From positions 744,001-808,000 of the forward strand of contig JAQQWL010000016.1 in NCBI GenBank assembly GCA_038363925.1: a stretch of 64,000 bases of DNA. Reading direction: 5' to 3'. Shown here piece after piece: positions 1-10,374 of the stretch. Position numbers and translations under genes: made by a program. The DNA is from Apiospora phragmitis (taxonomy: Eukaryota > Ascomycota > Sordariomycetes > Amphisphaeriales > Apiosporaceae). Position 1 is the first letter of the stretch; every line of letters starts with the position of its first letter. The notes beneath the pieces were generated by a model that worked only from the letters and a program-made list of their open reading frames with translations, did no database searches and was not told the DNA's origin.

Positions 1-1631
1 TGGAACTGCGCCTCCATGTCGTCCAGGGCCGCCGTGCGAGTCTCATCGGCCTCGGTCTCGATGCGCTGCACCAGGGCCTCCAACTCGCCCATGTCGCGCC
101 GGTAGCCGTCGACGGTGCCGCGCAGGCGGTCGACACCGACCTCGAGCTCCGCGATGCAGGCGTCGCGCTCGTGCAGCTGGGCGGCGCCCTGGGCCAGGTC
201 GCGGCGGAGGCTGTCCATGGCGCCGACGCGGGCGCCCAGCTGCTGCCGCAGCGACAGCTCGAGCTCGTGGTACTCGTCGATGGCGTCCTCCTGCGCGCGT
301 GTCTTGCGGGCGAGGTCGCGCAGGCGCGTCAGCACGAGGTCGAGCACCTCGGCCCCGCGCGACGACAGCGGCAGCGTGATCTCGCCGGGCGTCAGGTACT
401 CGAGCTCGAGCCGCGCGGACCGGAAGGCCGACGCGAGCGAGGCCACGATTTCGCTGGCGTCGCCGCCGCGGAAGCCCAGCGCACCGAGCGAGGCGTTGAG
501 GTCCAGTAGCGCCGCTGTCTTATCTGATAGGCCCTGCAGCACGCCGTCTAGGTGGGTTTCTAGATTGGCCTCGTGCTCGCAGTCTGGCGTGGTCTGGGCC
601 GCGGCGAGCTTTTCGGCAATACGCGACTTGAGGGTCTCGTGGCTCTCGACAGTGTCGGTAAGCTTGGTGAGCTCACGACGCAGAGAGCCTAGCTCAGCCT
701 CCAGAGCTTCTTTCTCTGGGTCCGGTAGGCGTGCCTGAACACCAACATGCGACGTAGTAGGCGTTGGCGACTTTCCTCTCATGGAACAGGGGCTCGTAGG
801 TATGGTAGGGCTTGTGCAAGGAGGACTCGGGAAAGAAGCCCTCGCGCGGGACGGCGTGCTGCACAGTAGCTCTCCCATGGTAGTGTCGCCGAACCCCTCC
901 CCGTCGTCTCCCATGTAGCTATCCGAGAAGGGATCTCGAGCAGCCAATGTCCAGTCGTACTGAGTTTGGTCGGCAAGGGTGTTCGAACGACTACCCAGTT
1001 CGCCTCTGAGTTCCTCCACCTGCTGCTCCAGTTCGTGGATGCGGCTCGTGTCCTGGAGGAAGGTGACATCCCTCAGCCGCTCTATCTCGTCGTCTTTCTC
1101 GGCCAGTTCACACCGGAGACATTCGAGTTCTGTTTTGTCCTGCGTCGCTCGCTGTCTCTTTTCTGACTGTATCACATTCATTTCCTCGGAAAGGCCATGG
1201 CGTCTTATACGCCGCTTGACGCGGTCGTCCAGTACTGGCGGCAGAGACACAAAGCGTATCTCGTTGCTTGCAGGTGTATTGGCGAGCTCGTCCACATCGT
1301 CCTCGTTGAGGCGGGTCCTTGTGGGCGTTGAGCAGCGTCTCCTCTTGGAAAAAGAAGGTGTTGTGGCACCTAGAGAAGAACGGCGGACCATAGGGGTCAG
1401 GCCGGTTGAGCCCGAGGTAGTAAAGTCATCATTATCATGAGTGGTGATCTCCGGTCCTGGGTCCGAGAATCTGACTCTTTTCTTGGTTTTTGTTCTGCTG
1501 GGGCTCTTCGCAGGCTGAGGCTGCTGATGCCCGTGATTCGGTGCTACTGTGGTGTTGCTGTCCCTCCCACTAACAAGACCTCGCCGCGGGGTTCGCCGCA
1601 AGGCAATCGGCAGATCCAAGTTCCCTTCCAT
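1..1631 (-). CDS. Coiled-coil protein with PP1-docking-like motif (3' end outside window)
   Basis: The minus strand is open from an ATG at 1629-1631 to the window edge, giving 543 visible residues. The N-terminal ~140 residues are basic, rich in Pro/Ser/Thr and probably disordered. They include KKRVRFSDPGPEI, which has the form of an RVxF docking site for protein phosphatase 1. A conserved-looking block follows (LPPVLDDRVKRRIRRHG), then heptad-rich coiled-coil segments (HELEQQVEELRGELG, EKEALEAELGSLRRELTKL), a Ser/Pro-rich linker (FPSPPCTSPTIPTSP) and more long helix with REL/LEAL repeats. I recognise the type from other filamentous ascomycetes only as a conserved protein of unknown function; a structural or nuclear/spindle role would be a guess. 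A 3' splice-like sequence (CTTGCAG) lies about 13 nt before the chosen ATG, so a 5'-UTR intron or an upstream coding exon is possible. Confidence 0.72.
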   Translation of the reverse strand, partial: MEGNLDLPIALRRTPRRGLVSGRDSNTTVAPNHGHQQPQPAKSPSRTKTKKRVRFSDPGPEITTHDNDDFTTSGSTGLTPMVRRSSLGATTPSFSKRRRCSTPTRTRLNEDDVDELANTPASNEIRFVSLPPVLDDRVKRRIRRHGLSEEMNVIQSEKRQRATQDKTELECLRCELAEKDDEIERLRDVTFLQDTSRIHELEQQVEELRGELGSRSNTLADQTQYDWTLAARDPFSDSYMGDDGEGFGDTTMGELLCSTPSRARASFPSPPCTSPTIPTSPCSMRGKSPTPTTSHVGVQARLPDPEKEALEAELGSLRRELTKLTDTVESHETLKSRIAEKLAAAQTTPDCEHEANLETHLDGVLQGLSDKTAALLDLNASLGALGFRGGDASEIVASLASAFRSARLELEYLTPGEITLPLSSRGAEVLDLVLTRLRDLARKTRAQEDAIDEYHELELSLRQQLGARVGAMDSLRRDLAQGAAQLHERDACIAELEVGVDRLRGTVDGYRRDMGELEALVQRIETEADETRTAALDDMEAQF

Positions 1632-2311
1632 GTTTTGGGGATTGCTGCAAGTAGGGAACGACAGTGGGTTAGTTGAACAAGACCATGCGCATGCATGCAT
1701 ATGTGATTCGACAATTGAATCCTTATACTAATGGGATTTCTTGGGATCGTGGTATATACCCCACTGAAGCTCGAGCGCCCTCGCGTGTTCTCTCCAGCAT
1801 CGGGAAGGTGGAAGTAAACAACAACCCACCCGCGTGAAAGGGAGCCCACCCTGTGATTGTGATGCCTTTTATTTACTTATTGCCTGTCGCGGTCTAGCGG
1901 CGTGGCGGGATGCGTCCCTTCCCGGCCAATCGTAGCCTCGACTTCAGGGCATCCCTGGAGAGCTCTTTTCCCACCAGTTTGCATTGACACTGCCGACTAA
2001 AAAACTGGGGATTCCAATAACAAAACACCCACCCTTTCTATACTCTTCGTCATTCTACTAGTCTCGCCAGTTGTCATAACGACTGGCACGAGTGTCGCGG
2101 TCACGTTCGCGATCGCGGTCGCAGTCGCAGTCGAAGTTGAGCGCGAAACACTCGTAGCGCGACGAGTAGAGACTGGACACCAAAACGCGGTGTTGCGCCT
2201 CGCCAAAAATGATTGATTGACTAAACCATCTCGTCTAATAAATAAATCTACTAGGTTACGAGGGTGAAACTACAGAAACATGTTGGCACATACGCGAACT
2301 AAGGGATCCGT
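1632..2311. other. Intergenic region between two minus-strand genes
   Basis: This holds the 5' leader of the coiled-coil gene and the 3' flank of the gene at 2312. A short run around 2099-2140 alternates CG and TCG/CAG triplets and gives spurious Arg-Ser-like or Thr-Ala-like reading frames on both strands. I see no convincing gene. Confidence 0.6.
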
Positions 2312-3447
2312 CTATCCTGGGAAGCTGCTGTCAACCAAGCGCTTCAATATCTTCTCACCAAACTGCCTGGCCTCTGCAAAAGAACAGGTACCATTCGCGC
2401 GCCAGATCCGGACACCCTGAATCATGAATTGCCGGGCCACATCGGCAAACCTGACTGTTGAAGACAACAAGAGCTCTACTGGGCCGCTCGGAGCTCAGGG
2501 CTGCCCTCCATGATCTGGCCCATGCTCTGGGTGGCCAAAGGTTGACTGATTCGGATTACGTCGCTGCCCTCGCCTGACCCATATTCGAGTCCTCCAATGT
2601 TAATTACTTCCAGCACTTCATAAAGTGCCGGAATAAGGGTGAGCGCATTACGCAGTGATAACGACAGGAAGTTACTCGAAATCATGTTGACGCTGTCCTG
2701 TTCGCCTTCTTGGTTCACAGAATCATCGTGATACTCTTGGGTTGATGGAGCTCTTTGTCTAGCCCAATACGAGTATGGGCTGTCCAAGGTAGCAGGGAAA
2801 TTGCTGAGCCATGCCCGGACTTTCCATATTGCATGCCTTACAGGCTGAATCCAAATCTCGTCCTGTGGGTCGTGGGTAATAAGTCGCCCTACGACGATGC
2901 CCCGAGTTATCAGATCCTCGAATCGTGGCTGCCCCGCCGTAACTTCGTAGACAGTCATGCCCTTGAAGTCGTCTGGTAGGAGATATCTAAAGGGACACCC
3001 TGAGGCGGACTCAAACAGCTGGTCGCCGCTGGCGACCGCTTCCATCCAGAGGTCGAGAAGAGCTGGGCATATCAGAAGAACCTCAAGCAGTGACTTCACA
3101 TGCCAGTTTAACGGCAGCTGGTTTCTTACTGCTTCGACCGGCATATTATCTCGCCATTTCTGCAACTCGGCAATGTAGCCAGGAAGTAGTCGCTCTGTCT
3201 GTGCCTCTGCCTCTGTCTTGGCCTTTGCATCTGCCAACGAGAGGAAGTCGTTGGCACGGTCGTCAACTTTCTGTCTCTTCACGTCAGAAAGGCCAGAGTC
3301 ATCTCTCGCCAACTTTCTCTTCTTCTCTCCCAACGCCGATGCGGAGCCTGGCGAGGAGACCTCTTCCAGTGAGCTGAACCCATTGGCAGCGACTTTGTCT
3401 GACTGCCGGTATAGCTGAGAGGGGTCCATCCTGGACGGCATCAGCAT
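2312..3447 (-). CDS. Unknown nuclear-type protein, reading frame broken near the 3' end
   Basis: I do not recognise a characterised family. The main frame (323 codons from 3447; a second in-frame Met near 3429 reads MDPSQLYRQ and may be the true start) has a disordered N-terminus with two basic clusters that could be nuclear localisation signals (EKKRKLARDD, VKRQKVDD). A helical, hydrophobic middle follows (HVKSLLEVLLICPALLDLW, RNALTLIPALYEVLEVI). The frame stops at 2476, but a second minus-strand frame continues without pause as VELLLSSTVRFADVARQF...EKILKRLVDSSFPG and stops at 2312. That looks like the natural C-terminus. Either one base is missing near the G run at 2481-2483 (total about 378 residues), or a short intron, for example with a donor at the GTAATC near 2560, joins the two. 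The function is unknown; the basic clusters only suggest a nuclear location. Confidence 0.6.
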
Positions 3448-4274
3448 GCGCTGTACCGTATGCTGCTACTGGGCTTGATTCCACGCCCTAGAATGATTGT
3501 TGCTGCCCCTGTGGTTCAGACGAGAGCTCTCTCCGTACTGGCTGGGCGATCAAGCAAAAAGTGTAGCACCAGAGATAGTAATTGAGCTGCTGAGAATCCG
3601 GTTTCTTATACCAATATCTGTACCCTCAGTTTCTTAGGCCAATTGCTAAGTTCAACTACCTAAAACATCTATCCAGTGCATGTTCTCACACTTGGTGAGT
3701 TTCTCCTGGGAAATTTCTAGGTTTTGACAAAGAAAAGTTGTTTGGATGCTGGTCAACAGATCTCTTTGAGTTATAACTTGTTACAAAGCTTCGTGGACAG
3801 ATAGGCAGATCTTTGCTCTCGATGGGGGTGCCGTCACCCATCTATGTACAAGCGATTCGGAAGAGGCCTTGGAGCGGTTAGTGGACCCCTGCCTATTGTA
3901 TATAGCTGCCTCAGACAGAGAGTGTTACAGTAACAGTTCCTTTACAGGAGCAGTTGTAGCCTATAAGAACAAAAAGCCATTGTTGTTTTCACTATGGTTG
4001 CTTTCCAGCTATGGCTTGAAAGAATGCAAGAAAATCCTCTCCAAGGGCACACTTTGTCATGGGTTGGTAACAACTTCTGCCCGTGTTACTAATTCTGATG
4101 AACTGCTCACCGAACCAGGTCCAGTCCACGATGCGACTTCCCTAGATAGTTCATATGCGTGCAACATCGGTCAGGGAGTTAGTATATTCTTCTAATCTAG
4201 ATTCGCTACATGGGATATTCATAATACTTGCATCGTAAAAGGTCGTACTTTTTGTAAACTCGATCATCTCATTC
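3448..4274. other. Intergenic region, no supported gene
   Basis: A 108-codon plus-strand open frame (3869-4195) is present, but it has no recognisable domain, and its composition does not differ from the flanking DNA. I regard the stretch as the promoter of the gene at 2312-3447 plus the 3' flank of the glucanase gene. Confidence 0.55.
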
Positions 4275-5351
4275 CTACCACGCCACCAAGCCGACAGCCA
4301 TCACCCCCGCCAGACCGACGGTCCATCGCGACACCAAGCACGAGCTTGCCGCAGCCCCCTCCTCATCCCCATCGTTCCCGGGCGGCCCCTTCGTCCCCGG
4401 CTCGAACTCCCCGCCGCCGTTGTTGCCGTCCTGACTGCCGCTGCCCGACGACAAGTACAATGACCCCAGCTCCGTCAGGCCGCCTTCGTCGTCGAACAGC
4501 GAGACCGCGTCCCCCGTCCACGCGTTGGCCTCCTCCCCCTTCCGGAAAACGCCGAACCACGCGTACCCGCCCACGTAGTCCAGGCCGTCGAGGTAGGGGA
4601 GTTTCTGGTTCATCATGCGCAGCGCCGCCTCGTCGCCCTGCTGGGGCAGGGCCATCTCCGTGATCCAAAACTTCAGCTGCTGTTTCTCGGACGACGGACT
4701 GTTATAGAAGTCGTGTAGCGTGTCCAACCAGCCGACCAGTCCTTCGTACTCGCCGTACCAGTGCACGGCGACGAAGTCGGCGGGGCAGCCCCGGTCCCGG
4801 TCCAGGTCCCAGCACGACGCGTTGAAGCGGCGCAGCCAGTCGAGGCCGCGGGGCGAGCCCGTCACGGAGGGGTGGCTGACGTTCCAGGAGCGGCCGCCGG
4901 CGCCGGCGCGCAGGGGCGCGAGGCGGTCGAGGTAGGCCCGGGCCGCGTCCTCGGGCTCGATGGCGCTGCCGCCCGAGCCCATGTCGCCGTCGGGCTCGTT
5001 GAAGGTGAGCAGGTGGGTCGACGAGTCGGGCAGCCCGTCGAGCCGCTGGCGGAAGTCGTCCCCGTCGGCCACGTCGTCGGTGCTGTGTACGAGGGGCAGG
5101 AACTCGACGGCGCGCGTGTCGTGGACCTCGGGCGTGGGCCAGAGCGACCAGGTGTAGTACCAGGCCACGGGGGACTCGGGCGAGAAGAGCAGCTTGTTGT
5201 CTGCCTTGTGAGCATCGTTTTGGTACGCCAGCCCCCGCTTGGATTGGGCTTTGTTTTCCTTGTTGTCTGCGTCGACAAGAGGTAACAGATTACATAATAG
5301 TAGAGGGAATATGCAGACCATATAGGTCTGGTAGTAGTATAGAGGTCGCAT
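4275..5351 (-). CDS. GPI-anchored GH128 (glycosyl hydrolase catalytic core) beta-1,3-glucanase
   Basis: This is a single-exon protein of 358 residues. Residues 1-28 form a signal peptide (hydrophobic FPLLLCNLLPLVDA). Residues about 50-310 match the Glyco_hydro_cc/GH128 family: VAWYYTWSLWPTPE near the start, LLTFNEPDGD carrying the likely acid/base Glu, DFVAVHWYGEYEG, and FWITEMALP carrying the likely nucleophile Glu. A Gly/Asp/Glu-rich linker follows, then a terminal hydrophobic segment (VGLAGVMAVGLVAW) after small residues (AAASS), as expected for a GPI attachment signal. Enzymes of this family cleave beta-1,3-glucan; the yeast relative Asl1 is cell-wall associated. The anchor suggests action on the fungus's own wall at the cell surface. 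Both catalytic glutamates are present and I see no sign of damage. Confidence 0.9.
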   Translation of the reverse strand: MRPLYYYQTYMVCIFPLLLCNLLPLVDADNKENKAQSKRGLAYQNDAHKADNKLLFSPESPVAWYYTWSLWPTPEVHDTRAVEFLPLVHSTDDVADGDDFRQRLDGLPDSSTHLLTFNEPDGDMGSGGSAIEPEDAARAYLDRLAPLRAGAGGRSWNVSHPSVTGSPRGLDWLRRFNASCWDLDRDRGCPADFVAVHWYGEYEGLVGWLDTLHDFYNSPSSEKQQLKFWITEMALPQQGDEAALRMMNQKLPYLDGLDYVGGYAWFGVFRKGEEANAWTGDAVSLFDDEGGLTELGSLYLSSGSGSQDGNNGGGEFEPGTKGPPGNDGDEEGAAASSCLVSRWTVGLAGVMAVGLVAW

Positions 5352-5424
5352 AGTGGCTACTTAGATGGAGATGAACTAATGGTATAGTAGGATCTTGTTT
5401 CAAGATGATATGCATAGTCCATTA

Positions 5425-5434
5425 CATATATACC
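5425..5434 (-). promoter_or_regulatory. TATA-like element upstream of the GH128 gene
   Basis: GGTATATATG on the minus strand lies about 75 nt before the GH128 start codon. It fits a core promoter position, but no other element was confirmed. Confidence 0.35.
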
Positions 5435-6226
5435 CAAAAAGGCACCCATGTATGCTTTGACCGCTTCGGTACCTAACCTATGTTCTTGAATTTTGAATTT
5501 CCATGATCATGCCAAGTCACGTTCTTGGAATTGCCCATGTTCGCTTTGTCGCTAGGGGGTTTGGAGAGCATATGACGTCACCCTGGTTCTTCGTATGCCA
5601 AGAGTCCAACTCCGAGACATCGCCACCCCAGCGACACTCGGCGGCACTCAGCCAAGAGGCTTTCGAGATCAGCTGGTGGACTCAAGAACAACACGTATCA
5701 TCACAAAGGATGAAATTCATCATCTCTATGTTCTCAGTGATCTGAACGATGCATAACATCGCCCATCGGGTGACATGGACATGCATCTACATATCCCAAA
5801 AACACGCGCACATTGGGAAATTCACACGGATCATAGTGAAGTAGGTTCAGTTTGTCTTACATAAAAGTTATTAAAGTGCATCTAATCTATCTAGATGAAA
5901 TCTATATCTATGGGGTATCGTGAACATCAGAAGGTGCGCGACATTCTCATAAAGTCGGTTGTCGCTTTCTCGGACCCAAGTCCATTTGCATGGATCGCAT
6001 ACATGCTGGAAAAGCACATACTGTTGCGCCATCGCCCGGTGCCCGATCTAGGTAATCTACGCGACCCTGACTGTAAACAGGGTCGACATAGGACGCTGTG
6101 CTTTTTTCTCATCCTTGTACGTATAGGTACTTGAGAAAGACCGCACAGCCAGGTCAACTGGCATAATCATTCTTTTCGTGAGTGAGAGGGTGACAGATCC
6201 ATCCGATCACTCGACTCAATGTTTTT
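5435..6226. other. Intergenic region between GH128 and MFS genes
   Basis: Upstream flank of the GH128 gene and 3' flank of the MFS transporter. It contains one TGACGTCA palindrome (near 5573-5580, bZIP/CRE type). No gene is supported; the short open frames lack features. Confidence 0.5.
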
Positions 6227-8109
6227 TTAAGGGTTGCTGACGTAGCTCCTGGCCCTCCTCAGGTCCTCGTCGTCGGTATCATTCTCGCGGACCATCGAGT
6301 TGCGCCCCGCCTGGTGCTGCTTCTCGTTGTTCTCCTCGTCGCCTGAGTAGGCGTATTTGCTCTTGCGGCGGATGGCCTCGCCGTACTTCCAGAACAGGAA
6401 GGGGATGCCGCAGCAGGCCAGGCTGATGAAGAACAGCAGCGTGCTGGCCCACTGGTAGCCGAGGCGGTCGTACATCTGCTCGGTGAAGAGCACGACGGCG
6501 GCGCCCCAGAAGGATCGGATAAAGGTCTTGGCCGCGAGCGCCGACGCGGCCTGGTGCTGGTAGGTGTCGACCAGGTAGTTGTTGGCCGAGTTGTAGAGGA
6601 AGATGAAGCCGAAGCCGACGGGGAAGCCGCCCAGGGCGGGCCCGATCCAGATCAGGTGGGGGTACGAAGTCCAGGCGAAGATGATGAGACCGATGGGGAT
6701 GAACCAGCAAGAGCACATCATGGGGATCAGTCGGAGCTCGGCCGGGGGGATCCTGCCAGCGTAAGGCTTGATCACCTTGAGGTAGTGTTGGTTTACCCAG
6801 GGTGAGCACATGGCAGAAGCAACCACACCCACAGCGACTGGGATGAACATCAATCCCGTAGTGCCAGCGGAGTAACCCTTGCCCTTCTGGAAGATGATGG
6901 GGTAGGCGACGAAGAACATGTAGAGCAGGCCGTAGAGCACCGACATGTAAAGGCTGATGAGGAACACAATCAGCTCGCCGAATAGGAGCTGGAATGGCCG
7001 AATCAAGAAGATTCGCAGACGTTCCGACAAGGGTCGCAGGTCAAGCTCCTGTTCTGTCACGAAGTCTTTCTTGCCGGACTCCTTCCTCATCTTGGCCGCT
7101 CGCTTCTTCAGGATGGTGGGTGCGTAGGTCTCGGGCACGGTGAAGGTGATCAGAACCCATACCACGAAAGACATGATGAGCTGGATCCAGTACAGCCATC
7201 TCCAACCCGCAGCATCACTCAGGAAGCCACCAACCAGTGGTCCGATGGCGGGTCCGATGAAGGGGGCCGCGGAGAAAGCCGCCATGGGAATACCTCGCTC
7301 CTCCGCATGCCACAAGTCTGCAAGCGTACCTCCGACTAGGGTCATGGGCGCGGAGAAGGCAATACCGTCAAGGGCACGGAAGACCAGGAGTACCGCGGCA
7401 CCCTTCGCTACAGCACACGGGATGATCCAAACCACAGCCAATAGTAGCGTGCTCGCATATAAGATTCGTCGGCCGTAAATTTCGGAAAGTGGCGCGAAGG
7501 CCATAGGTCCTATGATAACGTCAGCCCCTAGTCTACACCCAGAGTACCAATCCGAGAAAGAAATAAGTACATACCGACTCCGAATCCCACAACAAACAAC
7601 GTGATGGATAGAAGTGCGACCTCTTCGCTCACGTGGAACTCGTCGGCCACGCCTACAATGTCTGCGGTGACAACACTGGAAGCGAATGCGACGACGAAAC
7701 ACGTTATGGCCACGACCATGGTGCAATACCACTTGTATGCCTTGCTCCAGTTCTTGGGGTTCTCCGGATCTTGTTCGACAAAGGTAACTAGCTGATAGTT
7801 GGTCTGTCCATTTGGCTCAGGCGGGCCCTCGATAGTCCCCGTGATGGTTTCTTCCAGGTATTCATTCAAGTTTGCGTTGGCCGAAAGAGTTCTGTAGGGC
7901 AGGGTGAGGTCGACATCGGGGCCGACGGTGCTTCTCACGGACTCCCGCGTCTTGGTCCGCTGGGGCGCATCGGCCGCGTCGACGGCAGCGGTGCTGGAGC
8001 TGGAGCTGGAGTCGACCGGGGCGGGCTCCCGCTCGGGGATCTGTACGTGCTCCATGGTGTATGGTGTTATTGTCTTGTCAATATCCGGTGGATAAGAGAA
8101 AGTAGACAA
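6227..8109 (-). CDS. MFS drug/polyamine:H+ antiporter, DHA1 type
   Basis: There are two exons, 8109-7575 and 7509-6227, with a 65-nt intron (GTATGT...ATCATAG). Joining them restores GFGVGPMAFAPLSEIYGRR without a frame break and gives 605 residues. The cytosolic N-terminus (~1-120) is Ser/Pro rich. About 12 membrane segments follow. The loop 2-3 motif SEIYGRR, GPAIGPLVGGFLSDAAGWRW in the first half, and the long central cytosolic loop (ILKKRAAKMRKESGKKDF) are typical of the DHA1 TPO/FLU1 branch. These plasma- or vacuolar-membrane exporters move polyamines, azoles or secondary metabolites; the substrate cannot be read from sequence. Two TGACGTC motifs and two copies of AAGGGGGGGCC lie upstream and may allow stress control. 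Confidence 0.92.
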
Positions 8110-8156
8110 GAGAGCGTCTTGATTGCGTACGAGTACGATGCCTGGCCATTGTCTTG

Positions 8157-8222
8157 AAGGGGGGGCCTTCTCTCTTTTAAATGCTTTCTCAATCTCGCCT
8201 ACTACGGCCTCAAGGGGGGGCC
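8157..8222. promoter_or_regulatory. Duplicated AAGGGGGGGCC element upstream of the MFS gene
   Basis: Identical 11-mers occur at 8157-8167 and 8212-8222, 50-110 nt before the MFS start codon. Each contains AGGGG, the stress-response-element core. That they act as binding sites is inference. Confidence 0.35.
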
Positions 8223-8569
8223 AGGAGCCACCCCTGCGGGACTATGTCGATCTAGGTTGACTGCCGACTAGCTGTCGAATGAGGAGGCCAGGATCCGGCT
8301 CGGACAGCATTGTTTACAGTAATTTGAGTCAAAGTCACACCAGAATACAAGAGCCTCAAGCCTCAAGCCGAAGGGGGCACGGCCGATAGCGGGGATCATT
8401 CGGCGTTTCGCGACTTCGCGCCTTCATGAAGGTGAAGGAAGATGCGAGAGTTGAGAAAAGTTGATAAAAAGGTCCCACAATAAGGGTCGTGCCAAGGCTT
8501 CTGGCTGAAGTCACGATAAAAGATTGCAATGCGACTTGCGAGATGGCTGAAAGCTGTCGCACGCGCAAG

Positions 8570-8693
8570 TGACGTCGACCTGCCCTCATAACGAGGCCAT
8601 GATCGACGGGGATCGCGACTCACGATGAGGACAGATGAGGAGATAAGGGGAAGCGTTGGAGAACCGATCAGCATACGGCAGGAGAAGACGTCA
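8570..8693. promoter_or_regulatory. Pair of TGACGTC bZIP-like motifs upstream of the MFS gene
   Basis: TGACGTC is at 8570-8576 (plus) and 8687-8693 (minus), about 460 and 580 nt before the MFS start. The core matches CRE/AP-1-type bZIP sites. An AGATAAG (GATA-factor core) lies between them near 8641. Confidence 0.3.
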
Positions 8694-10374
8694 CTCTCCC
8701 ATGCCCGGGGATAGAGAGAATATTCATGAATGGCATTCCAGTCGTCGCAGTCGTCGGCGATGCGAAGGCTTTGAAGAGGGTGAAATTGTCATTTCGGGAA
8801 GCAAAAAGCTGTTCAGCGATTAAAAGATTTTGGGTGGATCGAAATACCGAACCCTCCCGAGTGCTTGGCTTGGGGATCCACCGGGCCACAAGCCATGCCA
8901 CGAACCACTTTAGCCCTACAGCTGTTGCCCAGACCACTGGCCGGACCGACTGGGTTCTGCTATTTCGGTGTCCATTCGAGACGAGAGCCTTAGAAGTCGA
9001 CGACGCTCCCAACTGGACGCGACACCGAAAACCCAGGTTCCGGATTCTAGGCCCTAGCCCTGTTTCAGCTGCAACTACATGCCACCTACTCATCAATCTA
9101 TCTCAAGCAGCAAGTTGGGCTGGATAGCCGCGTCCTTCAATGGCGAGAGGTATTACATATTTGCCTGGCTATTGTACATACTCCTCCAAGAGCACTTTCT
9201 TGTGTTTCACCACGTACGTAAACGGGCAACTCCATTGTATTGCCAAGCAAGTGAAACCTCCTCTTCCAGTGGGACTTTTGCTTTCTCCAAGCGAAGACCC
9301 CGATATTCATTGTGCTTACTGACTCGTACCTCACTGTGGCTCGCTCCCGTCGCCCGAAGCCCGTGGGCCTCCGTAGCCCCGAAGTAGCGAAGCAGAAAGA
9401 ACTCTGCACATCGCAGCAGAGCAATGCAGTCAGTCATGGTCGCTTTCGATCACAATCATTGTGTAATTCGAGTCGGACTCTGTGTAAGTATGACTTCACC
9501 ATGCAAGATGCCCACGAGCATCACCATAGGTAGTTAGCATGTAGGCATGCCTGTTACGTAAGGGTAACTCTGATCAACCACAAAAAGGGGCACATCTTCT
9601 GGGCAGATCGCATTGGAATACTGGTTCGATGCTACCGCATTGGCAGCACCACGCACACGCGTCTTATCGGCGAAATATCGTTGGGCCGCAGCACAACGCT
9701 GCTACCTCATCAGCGCTCCCCATCTTTTACCTTAGCACCCGCAGCCATCTCGAGTACAATGTAGGTAGGGTCTTGAGGGAGCTATATTTAATGTGACCAG
9801 TCTTGGGGAAGACTCCGAATGCGCCGCCGTCTAGAAACTCATGCCCTTCACCTGCAAGACACGCTGCCCTTGAAAGAAACCCGAAACAAGTAGCAATGGG
9901 ATCTTATCGCGGTTATCTAATAAACCACGTTGGTGCTTTGTTGGGGTCGGGTTTCTTGGGCACTTCAGTGGAGTCCAACATGATGTTTTGACGTAATCCC
10001 AGGCCGGGCCTGACTGTGATCGGATTTGGACCCTGGCTGCAGAACTTGTCTAGAACATTGGGACGTAAGTACTCATGCTTTTAGCCTGTTGCCTGGTTGC
10101 CTGAAGTCAGCTTATATAGACCGAAAGCATTCGGCACCCGAAACCCCTAGTACTAACCTAGTTGGTGCCGGCAAAGAGCAATCTTCTTGTTGCTATGGCT
10201 GCAACCACTATGCTAATGCGCTGGTTCGAGGCGGCTCGCTTCGGCGATAAGCTAACAGGAGCCAGACAGGGGCAGGGCAGCATGGATAAGAGTGTTATGG
10301 ATGTATAAACATTATTACCTGATTTAGGTATGTGTAAGTCTAAGTCCTAAGATTCTAATAATTCTAAGACGATT
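8694..10374. other. Intergenic region, no supported gene
   Basis: Distal upstream DNA of the MFS gene and 3' flank of the dicarboxylate transporter. A minus-strand frame at 8668-9096 is open for 142 codons but shows no family signature. I see nothing else that can be supported. Confidence 0.5.

Noticed and set aside
115..738. Long plus-strand open frames opposite the coiled-coil gene
   Set aside because: Ser/Arg-rich antisense shadows of the GC-rich minus-strand coding sequence; the minus frame has coherent coiled-coil content.
1997..2206. Short frame with Ser/Thr/Ala repeats
   Set aside because: Arises from a local CG/TCG/CAG-rich run; no start context or conserved feature.
4761..5285. 174-codon plus-strand frame rich in Val/Ala/Gly/Arg
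   Set aside because: Antisense shadow of the GH128 gene, whose catalytic motifs are clear.
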